64,000 nucleotides of DNA from Verrucomicrobiia bacterium. GTDB taxonomy: Bacteria > Verrucomicrobiota > Verrucomicrobiia > Limisphaerales > Fontisphaeraceae. The stretch's first letter is position 1. The number at the start of each line of letters is the position of its first letter. Position numbers and translations under genes: made by a program. The stretch spans positions 46,263-110,262 of the forward strand of contig JAOAIT010000028.1 in assembly GCA_026414565.1 (NCBI GenBank), written 5' to 3'. The notes beneath the pieces are model-generated. The model saw only the letters and a program-made list of their open reading frames with translations, did not search any database and was not told the DNA's origin. Shown here piece after piece: positions 47,301 through 55,364 of the stretch.

Positions 47301-48095
47301 ATGGAATTTCTCAAGAAGCACTACGAAAAGATCATCTTCAGCGCCGTGCTGGTGGGGCTGGCGGCGGTGGTGGCCTACATGCTGTTTCGGATTGAAGGGG
47401 AGCGCAAGTTTTTGGAGGACAAGCGGGCGGGCATTCAAGCCAAGAAACGGGCCTACACACCGTTGAATCTGGCGGCGTATGAGGCGGCGTTGACGCGGGC
47501 CAAGCAGCCCACCAAGCTGACCTTGAGCGGGCCGCACAACGTCTTGAATCCGGTGCTCTGGCAGGAGCGGCCGGATGGCACGCGCATCAAGGTGGTGACG
47601 GGCACCGAGGTGGGGCCGGGGGCGGCGGTGGTGGCGAGCATCACGCCGTTGCGCACGATCATCAGCCTGGAAGGGGTGTCGGGCACGTCGTACCATGTGG
47701 GGGTGGTGCGGGAGGCGTCGTTGATTCCGGCCGAGCGCAAGATGGTCAAGCGCTACATCTCCACCAACTCGCCCAAGACCGACTTCTTCACGCTGAAGGA
47801 GGTCAAGGGGCCGGCGGACAATCCGGAGGCGCTGGTGCTGGAGCTGACGGAGCGCTTGTCGGAGACGCGGGAGACGGTGACCATTGCCAAGGATCGTCCG
47901 TTCATGCGGAATGATGCCTACATGGCCGATCTGAAATACGATGTGGAAGGGCTGAGCTTCAACAAATTGCGGGACGGCGACACCGTTTCCTTTGGCGGGG
48001 AGGATTATTCTGTTGAAATCAAGCCGGACGCGGTGATACTGTCCGCCAAATCGTCCACCAAACGAACGATTCTGAAATACGGGAAAGCGAATTAA
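47301..48095 (+). CDS. Amuc_1099-like inner-membrane protein of the secretin operon
   Basis: 264 residues. One N-terminal membrane helix (about 11-29, IIFSAVLVGLAAVVAYML) and a periplasmic domain of about 230 residues, with beta-rich segments and a C-terminal strand region (YSVEIKPDAVILSAKSSTKR). Position between the PilO-like and secretin genes (10 and 12 nt gaps), size and topology match the Amuc_1099 gene of Akkermansia and correspond to PilP, which links platform and secretin. Sequence similarity to PilP is not visible to me; assignment is from context. Confidence 0.78.
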   Translation: MEFLKKHYEKIIFSAVLVGLAAVVAYMLFRIEGERKFLEDKRAGIQAKKRAYTPLNLAAYEAALTRAKQPTKLTLSGPHNVLNPVLWQERPDGTRIKVVTGTEVGPGAAVVASITPLRTIISLEGVSGTSYHVGVVREASLIPAERKMVKRYISTNSPKTDFFTLKEVKGPADNPEALVLELTERLSETRETVTIAKDRPFMRNDAYMADLKYDVEGLSFNKLRDGDTVSFGGEDYSVEIKPDAVILSAKSSTKRTILKYGKAN

Positions 48096-48107
48096 ACGTA
48101 ACTGTTT

Positions 48108-50996
48108 ATGGTTGTGGCTGCCTTAAGAAATGGATTCATGAGGACGGCGCTGGCCGCGTCGGTGATGGGTGTGGTGTGGCTGGCTGCTGATGCGGGGAGG
48201 GTGTGCGCCCAGACCGCCGCGGATCAGGCGGTGGTGGAGGAAGCGGTGCGCCGCCAGGAGCAGGCCATCCTCATGCGCAAGAAGCTGGCCGACGCCCAGG
48301 CGGCCCAACAGCGCAAGGACTGGAACACGGCGGTCAAACTGTATGAGGACGCGCTGGATCTTTGCAAGCGCATCGGGCCGACGGTGGACGCGGAAAACAC
48401 GCAGGTGGTCAACGGGCTGGTGGCCTGCCGCATCGAGCTGGCCAAGGAGGCCCAGAAGTGGGGCCGGTACGGCGATGCCGAGGCGCAGTTGACGCGGGCC
48501 TTCACCGTGGCGCCGCGGCATCCGCAACTGCCCAAGCTGATGGAGGAAAACCAGCGGTTGCTGGCCGAGCACCGGCGCACCTCGCCGAGCAAGGAAATCA
48601 CCGACAAGGTGCTGCCGGAGATCGAGAAACTGCGCGAGCAGGTGGACATCATGGTGCAGGACGGCAAGCTGCTGTACGAAGTGGGCCGGTTGGATGAAGC
48701 CGAGGCCCGGCTGCGCGAGGCGGCCCGGCTGGACCCGGAGAACAAGGCGGCCTTCCATTACCTGCGCCTGGTGGCGGAGGCCAAGTTTGCGCGGGCCTCG
48801 CGGGTGCGCGAGTACGACAGCGCCAATAATTTTGTGGAGGTGGAAAACAAGTGGATCAGCCCGATGGCGCGGGTGAACACGTTGCCGGTGCCCAATCCCT
48901 ATGCGCGCGACACCCGGGTGCACACCTCCAAGGGGCGGCAGATGATCAAGGAGAAACTGGAGAAAATCCGGCTGGAAGAGGTTTTCTATGACGGGCTGCG
49001 GCTGGAGGATGTGGTCAAGAATCTTTCCGACGAGGCCAAGAAACGGGACCCGGACAAGAAGGGGGTCAATTTCTTCCTGAGCGAGAATGTGGATCCGCCG
49101 CCGCCGCCCAGTGCGGCGCCGGCGGCGATTGATCCGGCGACAGGGCAGCCGATTGCCGTGCCGGCGGAGCCGCAGGAGCCGGTGAACATCCGGGACATCC
49201 AGATCCGGATCAATCCGGCGTTGACGGACATGAAGTTGATTGACGTGCTGGAGGTGTTGCAGAAGGCGGCGATGCCCAAGATCAAGTACAGCATTGAAGA
49301 TTATGCGGTGGTGATTTCACTGCGGGTCAACGAGCCGGAGACGCTGTACACGCGGGTGTTCAAGGTGGATGCCAACACGTTCTACCAAGGCTTGCAGGGG
49401 GTCATGAGCATGAGCTTTGGCGTGGGCGGCGGCGGTGGCGGTTACGGTGGTTATGGTGGTTATGGCCGGGGCGGTTATGGTGGCTATGGTGGCCGCGGGG
49501 GTGGCTACGGCGGGTACGGTGGCTATGGTGGCCGAGGTGGGTATGGAGGCTATGGCGGTTATGGCGGTGGTTATGGCGGCTGTGGCGGCGGCTACGGTGG
49601 CGGCGGGGAATCCACCTACGCGGCGGTGGACATTGCCGGCGGCGGTGGCCGCGGGGGCGGCGGGGCCGGGCAGGCGGGCGGTGGCGGCGGGGGCATTCCC
49701 TGGTTGACGGCCACCAACTCGACGGCGTTGGGCGGCACGGTGCGGGCGTTCTTTGAGGCGCACGGGTTGACGATGGATCCGCCCAAGGCGTTTTTCTTCA
49801 ATGACCGCACGGGTTTGTTGATGGTGCGGGCCAGCCTGCAGGATCTGGACATTGTGGAGCAGGCGATTGAAGTGCTCAACATGGCGCCGCAGCAGTTGAC
49901 CATCGAGGCGCGTATTGCGGAGTTTACGCAGGATGACAGCCGGGCGCTGGGCTTTGACTGGTGGCTGGGCAACGTGCGCATGAACAGCGGCAAGATTGAC
50001 GCCACCACCGGCACCATGCCTTCGTTGGGGCCGACACCGGGCCAGCCGGTGCCGGGCCTGCCGGGCGGCAATGGTGTGTTCCCCGGGCCGGGGCCGGCCG
50101 GGACGACGCTGACGGGGCCGGGGGCGCAGCCGCCGGCGGCGACGGATAACAAGCTGACAGGCGGTTTGACGCCGGTGGGGCTGCCGCTGGCCACGTTTAC
50201 GGGCATTTTGACTGATCCGCAGTTCCGGGTGGTCTTGCGCGCCATTGAGAACCGCAGCGGCGTGGACTTGCTGGCCTGCCCGAAGATCACCACGCTGAGC
50301 GGGCGTCAAGCGCAGATCAAGGCGGTGGACATTAAATACGTGGTGACGGATTTGGGCCTGGATCAAACCAGCGGCGGCGGTTACTACGGCGGAGTGGGCG
50401 GCGTGGGCGGTGTGGGCACGGGCGGCGGCATTGGCTCCATTGTGCAGCCCATCACCGAGCCGATGGAAGTGGGTCCCACCCTTGACGTGGTGCCGTCGGT
50501 CTCGGCGGACGGTTACACCATTCAGCTCACGTTGATCCCCACTTTGAAGGAGTTTCTGGGGTACGACGACCCGGGTGCGTTTGTGGCCACCATTCAATCG
50601 GTGGGCGGGGCGGGGGCGGCGGCGCCGATCATTACGCCCACCCCGCTGCCGAAGTTCCGCCTGCGCCAGGTGGTGACCTCATGCGTGGTGTGGGACGGCC
50701 AGACGGTGGTGCTGGGCGGTCTCATTTCCGAGGATGTGCAGAAGATCAAGGACAAGGTGCCGGTGCTGGGAGATTTGCCGCTCTTCGGGCGGTTCTTCCG
50801 CAATGAGTCGTCCAAGACGACGAAGAAAAACCTGGCGATTTTTGTGACGCCCACCTTGATTGATCCGGCGGGCAACCGGCTGCACTCGGACGAGGAAATG
50901 CCGTTTGCGGCCAACAACATCCCGCCGCAGAAGCCGCTGGTGCCGGTGACGCCGGCGACGCCCGCCCCGTCGGGGGTGCCGGCGGTGCGGCCGTAA
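48108..50996 (+). CDS. Secretin (GspD/PilQ family, Amuc_1098-like) with Gly/Tyr-rich insertion
   Basis: 962 residues. Signal peptide (MRTALAASVMGVVWLAADA; ATG 48138 is an equally good start). Residues about 40-270 contain helical TPR-like repeats (AQLTRAFTVAPRHPQLPKLM). N-domains follow (LRLEDVVKNLSDEA, NPALTDMKLIDVLEVLQKAA). The C-terminal secretin domain has LTIEARIAEFTQDDSRALGFDW, LLACPKITTLSGRQAQI and VPVLGDLPLFGRFFRN followed by NLAIFVTPTLIDP. Between about 439 and 503 lies an insert made of GGYGGYGG repeats. It forms the outer-membrane gate of the machine. A terminator follows 18 nt after the stop. Confidence 0.94.
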   Translation: MVVAALRNGFMRTALAASVMGVVWLAADAGRVCAQTAADQAVVEEAVRRQEQAILMRKKLADAQAAQQRKDWNTAVKLYEDALDLCKRIGPTVDAENTQVVNGLVACRIELAKEAQKWGRYGDAEAQLTRAFTVAPRHPQLPKLMEENQRLLAEHRRTSPSKEITDKVLPEIEKLREQVDIMVQDGKLLYEVGRLDEAEARLREAARLDPENKAAFHYLRLVAEAKFARASRVREYDSANNFVEVENKWISPMARVNTLPVPNPYARDTRVHTSKGRQMIKEKLEKIRLEEVFYDGLRLEDVVKNLSDEAKKRDPDKKGVNFFLSENVDPPPPPSAAPAAIDPATGQPIAVPAEPQEPVNIRDIQIRINPALTDMKLIDVLEVLQKAAMPKIKYSIEDYAVVISLRVNEPETLYTRVFKVDANTFYQGLQGVMSMSFGVGGGGGGYGGYGGYGRGGYGGYGGRGGGYGGYGGYGGRGGYGGYGGYGGGYGGCGGGYGGGGESTYAAVDIAGGGGRGGGGAGQAGGGGGGIPWLTATNSTALGGTVRAFFEAHGLTMDPPKAFFFNDRTGLLMVRASLQDLDIVEQAIEVLNMAPQQLTIEARIAEFTQDDSRALGFDWWLGNVRMNSGKIDATTGTMPSLGPTPGQPVPGLPGGNGVFPGPGPAGTTLTGPGAQPPAATDNKLTGGLTPVGLPLATFTGILTDPQFRVVLRAIENRSGVDLLACPKITTLSGRQAQIKAVDIKYVVTDLGLDQTSGGGYYGGVGGVGGVGTGGGIGSIVQPITEPMEVGPTLDVVPSVSADGYTIQLTLIPTLKEFLGYDDPGAFVATIQSVGGAGAAAPIITPTPLPKFRLRQVVTSCVVWDGQTVVLGGLISEDVQKIKDKVPVLGDLPLFGRFFRNESSKTTKKNLAIFVTPTLIDPAGNRLHSDEEMPFAANNIPPQKPLVPVTPATPAPSGVPAVRP

Positions 50997-51014
50997 AGGC
51001 CGGTTTTTTGGGCC

Positions 51015-51043
51015 AGCCCCGCAACCTTGCTGCGGGGCTTTTT
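51015..51043 (+). terminator. Rho-independent terminator of the secretin operon
   Basis: A 9-bp stem AGCCCCGCA (51015-51023) / TGCGGGGCT (51031-51039), a 7-nt loop and a T5 run (51039-51043). It separates the secretin operon from the exonuclease gene and excludes an upstream start for the latter. Confidence 0.85.
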
Positions 51044-51068
51044 AATTGGCGCGGCGCGGGACTGCCGT

Positions 51069-51962
51069 ATGTTGCCCAAACACAAACGCCTGTTGCTGGT
51101 GGATGGCCATGCTTTTGCCTACCGCGCCTTTCACGCCATCCGCCATCTGAGCGCGCCGGATGGCACGCCCACCAACGCCATTTTTGGCTTCATCAAAACC
51201 TTGGGCAAGCTCCAGTCCCAATGGCAGCCGGAATTTTTTCAGGTGGCCTGGGATGGCGGCATGGCGGCCGAGCGGTTGGAGGCGCTGCCGGAGTACAAGG
51301 CCCAGCGCCCGCCGATGCCCGAGCCGTTGAGCCGGCAGATGGAGGGCATCCAACAGTGGCTGGAGGCCTCCGGCTTGTCGAGCTTCTGCCAGGAGGGTGT
51401 GGAGGCGGATGATTGGATAGCCACCGCGGCGCGGCAGGCGGTGGAGCAGGGGGCGGCGGTCATCATTGCCAGCCCGGACAAGGACTTCATGCAACTGGTT
51501 GGCCCCCAGGTGGCGCTGTGGAATCCCAATGATGAGGCGGAGACCTTGTGGACGCCGGAGCGGGTGGTGGAAAAGACGGGGGTGCAACCGGCCCAAGTGG
51601 TGGACTGGCTGAGCCTGATAGGGGACAGCGTGGACAACATCGGGGGTGTGGTGGGGGTGGGGCCGAAGACTGCTGCCAAATTATTGCAGCAATTTGGCAC
51701 GATAAATGCGATTTACGAGCACCTGAACGACCTGAACAACGACACCCTGCGCGCGGCCCTGCGGGCGGCCGAGGCGGTGGTGCGCCGTAATCAACGGCTG
51801 ATCCGGCTTAATGACCGGCTGCCGGGGCGGGTGGAATTGGAAGCCCTGCGGCCCGGGCGGCGGGATGTGCGCCGCCTGCGTGAACTTTACGCGCGCTGGG
51901 GCTTCCATTCGCTTCTGCGGGAGCTGGGGGCAGGCGGGCAGGCGCAGGGGGAGCTGTTTTGA
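51069..51962 (+). CDS. Stand-alone 5'-3' exonuclease (DNA polymerase I N-terminal-like)
   Basis: 297 residues. FEN-type nuclease: LLLVDGHAFAYRAFHAI, AWDGG, the acidic cluster EGVEADDWIATAARQA, IASPDKDFMQLV, SLIGDSVDNIGGVVGVGPKTA (helix-hairpin-helix), which supply the metal-binding Asp and Glu residues. No polymerase domain. It cuts 5' flaps or RNA primers. ATG 51069 was chosen because the longer frame would run back through the terminator. Either a polA elsewhere supplies the polymerase, or this is an ExoIX/Xni-like helper. Confidence 0.92.
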   Translation: MLPKHKRLLLVDGHAFAYRAFHAIRHLSAPDGTPTNAIFGFIKTLGKLQSQWQPEFFQVAWDGGMAAERLEALPEYKAQRPPMPEPLSRQMEGIQQWLEASGLSSFCQEGVEADDWIATAARQAVEQGAAVIIASPDKDFMQLVGPQVALWNPNDEAETLWTPERVVEKTGVQPAQVVDWLSLIGDSVDNIGGVVGVGPKTAAKLLQQFGTINAIYEHLNDLNNDTLRAALRAAEAVVRRNQRLIRLNDRLPGRVELEALRPGRRDVRRLRELYARWGFHSLLRELGAGGQAQGELF

Positions 51963-52049
51963 AGGGGCAGGCGTTGGGCAAAAAAGGTGCCGGGCGGGGC
52001 ACAATAAGATTTGCAAAAGCACGCTGGATTGGTAGAAGGAAAGAACGAT

Positions 52050-53954
52050 ATGTCAGCAATGGTACGCGTGTGTGAAAGGCTCGCACTGGCGGGCCTGACG
52101 GTGTGGTGTGCCGTCGTGGCCTGGGGCCAAAGTTCCTATGGGCCGGCAGGACCGGAGTACGCTCCGGTGGGTGCGCTGGCGGGCGACCAGGTGATGCCCG
52201 CGGTGGCGCTGGGAGGCAACGGCGGCTATCTGGTCTGGCAGGACAACATGACCGATGGCCAGGACACGGCCATCGTGGCGCAACGCCTGGGGCCGGGCGC
52301 CGTGGGTATTTACGGTTCTTTTCGCGTGAATCAACAGGGGGCGCGGGAGCAAAGCCGGCCGCGGGTGGCGCTGTTGAAGGACGGCGGGGCGGTGGTGGTA
52401 TGGCAGGGCAACCAGAGCGGCTCGTGGGATGTGTATGCCACTTTTATTGCCACCAATGGCACGTTGATTACCAGCGATGTGCTGGTGAACACCACCACGG
52501 CGGCGGATCAAATCAATCCGGCGGTGGCGGTGCTGGCTGATGGGAATGTGGTCATTACCTGGGGCAGTTTTGATCAGGATGGCAGTTACCAGGGCGTTTA
52601 TGCCCGGCGTTTCAGCCCCACTGGCGCGCCCCTGGGGGGCGAATTCAAGGTGAGCACCAGCTCTTACCTGAATCAGCGCACCCCGGCGGTGGCGGCTCTG
52701 ACGGGCGGCAATTTTGTGGTGGTCTGGGTTTCCGAGCACCAGACTTCGGGCGACAACGTGCGGGCGGGCATTTTTGGGCAGCTTTTCACGGCTCAAGGCG
52801 TGCCGGTGGGCGGGGAGGTGGCTCTCAGCACCACGACCAACATCTGCGCCAATCCGGCCATTGCGCCGCTGGCCAATGGCGGTTACATCGTCGTGTGGGG
52901 GCAGCGCTCGGCCCAATTACGGGATGCCGATTTTTACGCGCCGGAGAACAGTTGGGACGTGTTTGGGCTGACCTTTAACGCGCTGGGCAAGGCCGTGCAG
53001 CGCAATCCCTTCCGCATCAACACCTTCACCTACGGAGATCAATACGTGCCTTCGGTGGCCACGGTGGGGGATGAGGCGCTGGTGGTCTGGACGAGTTTGG
53101 GGCAGGACGGCTCGCGCGAGGGGGTTTATGGGCAGTTTGTGGGGGCGGCGGGGGCGTTGTTGGGCGGAGAAATCCGGTTCAATGACTTGACGCTCAATCA
53201 GCAGTTGCATCCGGTGGCGGCGAGCAACGGGCGGGATCAGTTTCTGGTGGTCTGGACCACCTATGTGAACCTGAGCACGAGCTTTGATTTGCGGGCGCGG
53301 CGGTATGATGCGGTGCAGGCGCCGCTGGTGGCGCCGCCGGCGCCATACATTACGGCGCTGAGCCAGAGCCGGTTGAGTGTGGCCTGGCCGGCCCTTGAAG
53401 GCATGCCGGTGACCGCGTATGAGCTGTATGTGGACGGGTCCACCACGCCCGTGGTGGTGACCAGCAACCTGTACACGCTCATCAACCTGGCGCCGGCCAG
53501 CCAGCACACCGTGCGGCTGGCGTACCGGCTGGCCGATGGGCGGGTTTCCCCGCCGTCCACCCTGGCCACCGGGGTGACGTGGGGGGCGGATGAGAATTAT
53601 GATGGATTGCCGGATGACTGGCAGGCCCGGTACTGGGGGCCGAATCCGGCCGCCTGGCCCGGGGGGCAGGTGGACAGCGATGGGGATGGGGTATCGAATT
53701 TGCAGGAATTTTTGGCCGGCACGGATCCGCGGGATCCGCAGAGCGTGCTCAAACTGAGCATCAGCTCCTCGCCGCAGGGGTACCGGCTGAATTGGAACAC
53801 GCAGCCCGGCCAGGTGTATCAGGTGCAGATGGCGGATCGTCTGGGGGCGTGGAGTGACTATGGCGCGCCAAGGCTGGCGGCCACGAATACGGACTCGGTG
53901 GCGGTTTCGGGGCCGGGATCGAGCGCGTTTTACCGGGTGTTGCGGCTGCGTTGA
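52050..53954 (+). CDS. Exported repeat protein with fibronectin-like, calcium-binding and shared C-terminal modules
   Basis: 634 residues. ATG 52050 is preceded by GAAGGAAAG at 52034-52042. Signal peptide LALAGLTVWCAVVAWGQ. Residues about 35-420 consist of repeats with VVVWxSxxQDG ... VYARRFSPTGAPLGGEFKV, a propeller-like pattern. Then a fibronectin-III-like domain (about 435-510, ITALSQSRLSVAWPALEGM), a calcium-binding thrombospondin-type-3-like stretch (ENYDGLPDDW and DSDGDGVSNLQEFLAGTDP), and the C-terminal module (LNWNTQPGQVYQVQMADRL; end AFYRVLRLR). First gene of the four-gene surface-protein cluster. Confidence 0.82.
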   Translation: MSAMVRVCERLALAGLTVWCAVVAWGQSSYGPAGPEYAPVGALAGDQVMPAVALGGNGGYLVWQDNMTDGQDTAIVAQRLGPGAVGIYGSFRVNQQGAREQSRPRVALLKDGGAVVVWQGNQSGSWDVYATFIATNGTLITSDVLVNTTTAADQINPAVAVLADGNVVITWGSFDQDGSYQGVYARRFSPTGAPLGGEFKVSTSSYLNQRTPAVAALTGGNFVVVWVSEHQTSGDNVRAGIFGQLFTAQGVPVGGEVALSTTTNICANPAIAPLANGGYIVVWGQRSAQLRDADFYAPENSWDVFGLTFNALGKAVQRNPFRINTFTYGDQYVPSVATVGDEALVVWTSLGQDGSREGVYGQFVGAAGALLGGEIRFNDLTLNQQLHPVAASNGRDQFLVVWTTYVNLSTSFDLRARRYDAVQAPLVAPPAPYITALSQSRLSVAWPALEGMPVTAYELYVDGSTTPVVVTSNLYTLINLAPASQHTVRLAYRLADGRVSPPSTLATGVTWGADENYDGLPDDWQARYWGPNPAAWPGGQVDSDGDGVSNLQEFLAGTDPRDPQSVLKLSISSSPQGYRLNWNTQPGQVYQVQMADRLGAWSDYGAPRLAATNTDSVAVSGPGSSAFYRVLRLR

Positions 53955-53978
53955 GGCCAAGATTTGGAAGCACAGGTT

Positions 53979-55352
53979 ATGAAACGATTGAGTGCAATTG
54001 GGTTGGCGGTGGGGCTGGCGATGATGACGGCCTCCCCTGCCCGCGCCTTCTCCCTGTTGGGCATTTGGGACACTTGGCAGACCGGGCCCATTGGGTATCA
54101 ACTGGCGGGTGACATTGGCGGTCCGATGGGACTGGGGGAGGGGTATCGGTGGAATGTGCCGGTCATCACCTACGCCTTTGACCGCAGTTTTTTGCTGTAC
54201 TTTGGCCAGCGGGGCGTGGACGAGGTGGAGAAGGCGATTGCCATCCTGAATGCACTGCCTCCGGTCTCCAATTTAAGCTCGAATCTGGCGGAGTTTCCCT
54301 TGGATTCCAAGCGGGTGAACTATCAGGCGCAGGCCTTGTACATGTATGATTTGAAGTCCGCGGCGCTGGAGACGCTGGTGGAGATTTTGGGGCTGGCGGA
54401 GCCGGAGCGCTATGCCTTTTGTTTGCGGGCCCGGCAGCTTCAGACGGTGGGCAACACCACCGTCACCAACTACTTGGTGATTCAGCGCAATTTTGACCCG
54501 GTGACGTGGGTGCCCACGCGGCTGGTGAATGGCACGGCCTATTCCTATCAGGTGTTGGAGCCGCTGACCCCGGGGAATTATGCGGATGCCATCGAGTTTG
54601 TGACGGATCCGCTGGCGCTATCTTACACGGCGGTGGCTTCAAAGAGTGCCACCTTGGGACAATACTATACGGGGTTGACCCGCGATGATGTGGGGGGATT
54701 GCGCTATCTCTATCGTTACCACAACTTTGCGGTGGAGAACTTGGCGGCGGGGGTGACCAATTCGTTTGGCGCGGGCACCGGCGGGGGGTACATGATTTGG
54801 TGGCCGACCAATGCCACCTTGCAAACCAATTTCTGGGGCGGCACCGGGACCAACACCATACAAACCACCGGCCTGCGGCCGGGCATAGAGAAGATCACCT
54901 TCCGGCGGGTGGACTATGACTCGTTGCTGGGGCAGCAATTGGTGCCGTACACCCATTATTACACCGATCTGGTGATTACCAACTATGTGGCTTACCCGCA
55001 GTATGTGGCCCGGACGGTGACCACGCCCGACATTTTGTTCACGGCGGCCGACCTGGGGGTGTCTGCTGGTGTGCCCGCGCCGGTGTTGATTGATCGGACA
55101 GTGACCTTCACCTCCAATGACGCGTTGAACGGCTCCACGGTACAGGCCGGTCCCGGCACGCTGTCCGGACCGGCGGCCATTTCGTTCACCACGTTGCTGC
55201 CGGCGTTTTTGAACGACGACACTTTCTTTGATGAGGCCAGCGCCAGCCGGACGGGGGTATGGGGCGCGTTTGATGGCACCACCAACGCGCCGGTGGTTTT
55301 TCCGAGCATCTTGAGCATTCAATACATCGAGCAACAGGTGCAGTCACGTTAA
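53979..55352 (+). CDS. Exported protein with degenerate matrixin-like features
   Basis: 457 residues. Signal peptide KRLSAIGLAVGLAMMTASP. Residues about 55-100 (WNVPVITYAFDRSF, GVDEVEKAIAILNALPP) resemble the opening of matrixin metalloproteases. SAALETLVEILGLAE (127-141) sits where their zinc helix HExxHxxG would be, and LTRDDVGGLRYLYR (233-246) resembles the closing LSxDDxxGIxxLYG. All zinc-binding His residues are missing, so it is unlikely to be a zinc protease. The rest is strand-rich. Starts 24 nt after the previous gene and ends 12 nt before the next. Family assignment is inference. Confidence 0.72.
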   Translation: MKRLSAIGLAVGLAMMTASPARAFSLLGIWDTWQTGPIGYQLAGDIGGPMGLGEGYRWNVPVITYAFDRSFLLYFGQRGVDEVEKAIAILNALPPVSNLSSNLAEFPLDSKRVNYQAQALYMYDLKSAALETLVEILGLAEPERYAFCLRARQLQTVGNTTVTNYLVIQRNFDPVTWVPTRLVNGTAYSYQVLEPLTPGNYADAIEFVTDPLALSYTAVASKSATLGQYYTGLTRDDVGGLRYLYRYHNFAVENLAAGVTNSFGAGTGGGYMIWWPTNATLQTNFWGGTGTNTIQTTGLRPGIEKITFRRVDYDSLLGQQLVPYTHYYTDLVITNYVAYPQYVARTVTTPDILFTAADLGVSAGVPAPVLIDRTVTFTSNDALNGSTVQAGPGTLSGPAAISFTTLLPAFLNDDTFFDEASASRTGVWGAFDGTTNAPVVFPSILSIQYIEQQVQSR

Positions 55353-55364
55353 CCTTTTTGGGTC

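Noticed and set aside
49430..49620. Tandem GGTTATGGTGGC-type repeats
   Set aside because: First considered as a repeat array; they are in frame and encode the Gly/Tyr-rich insert of the secretin, so they belong to the gene.
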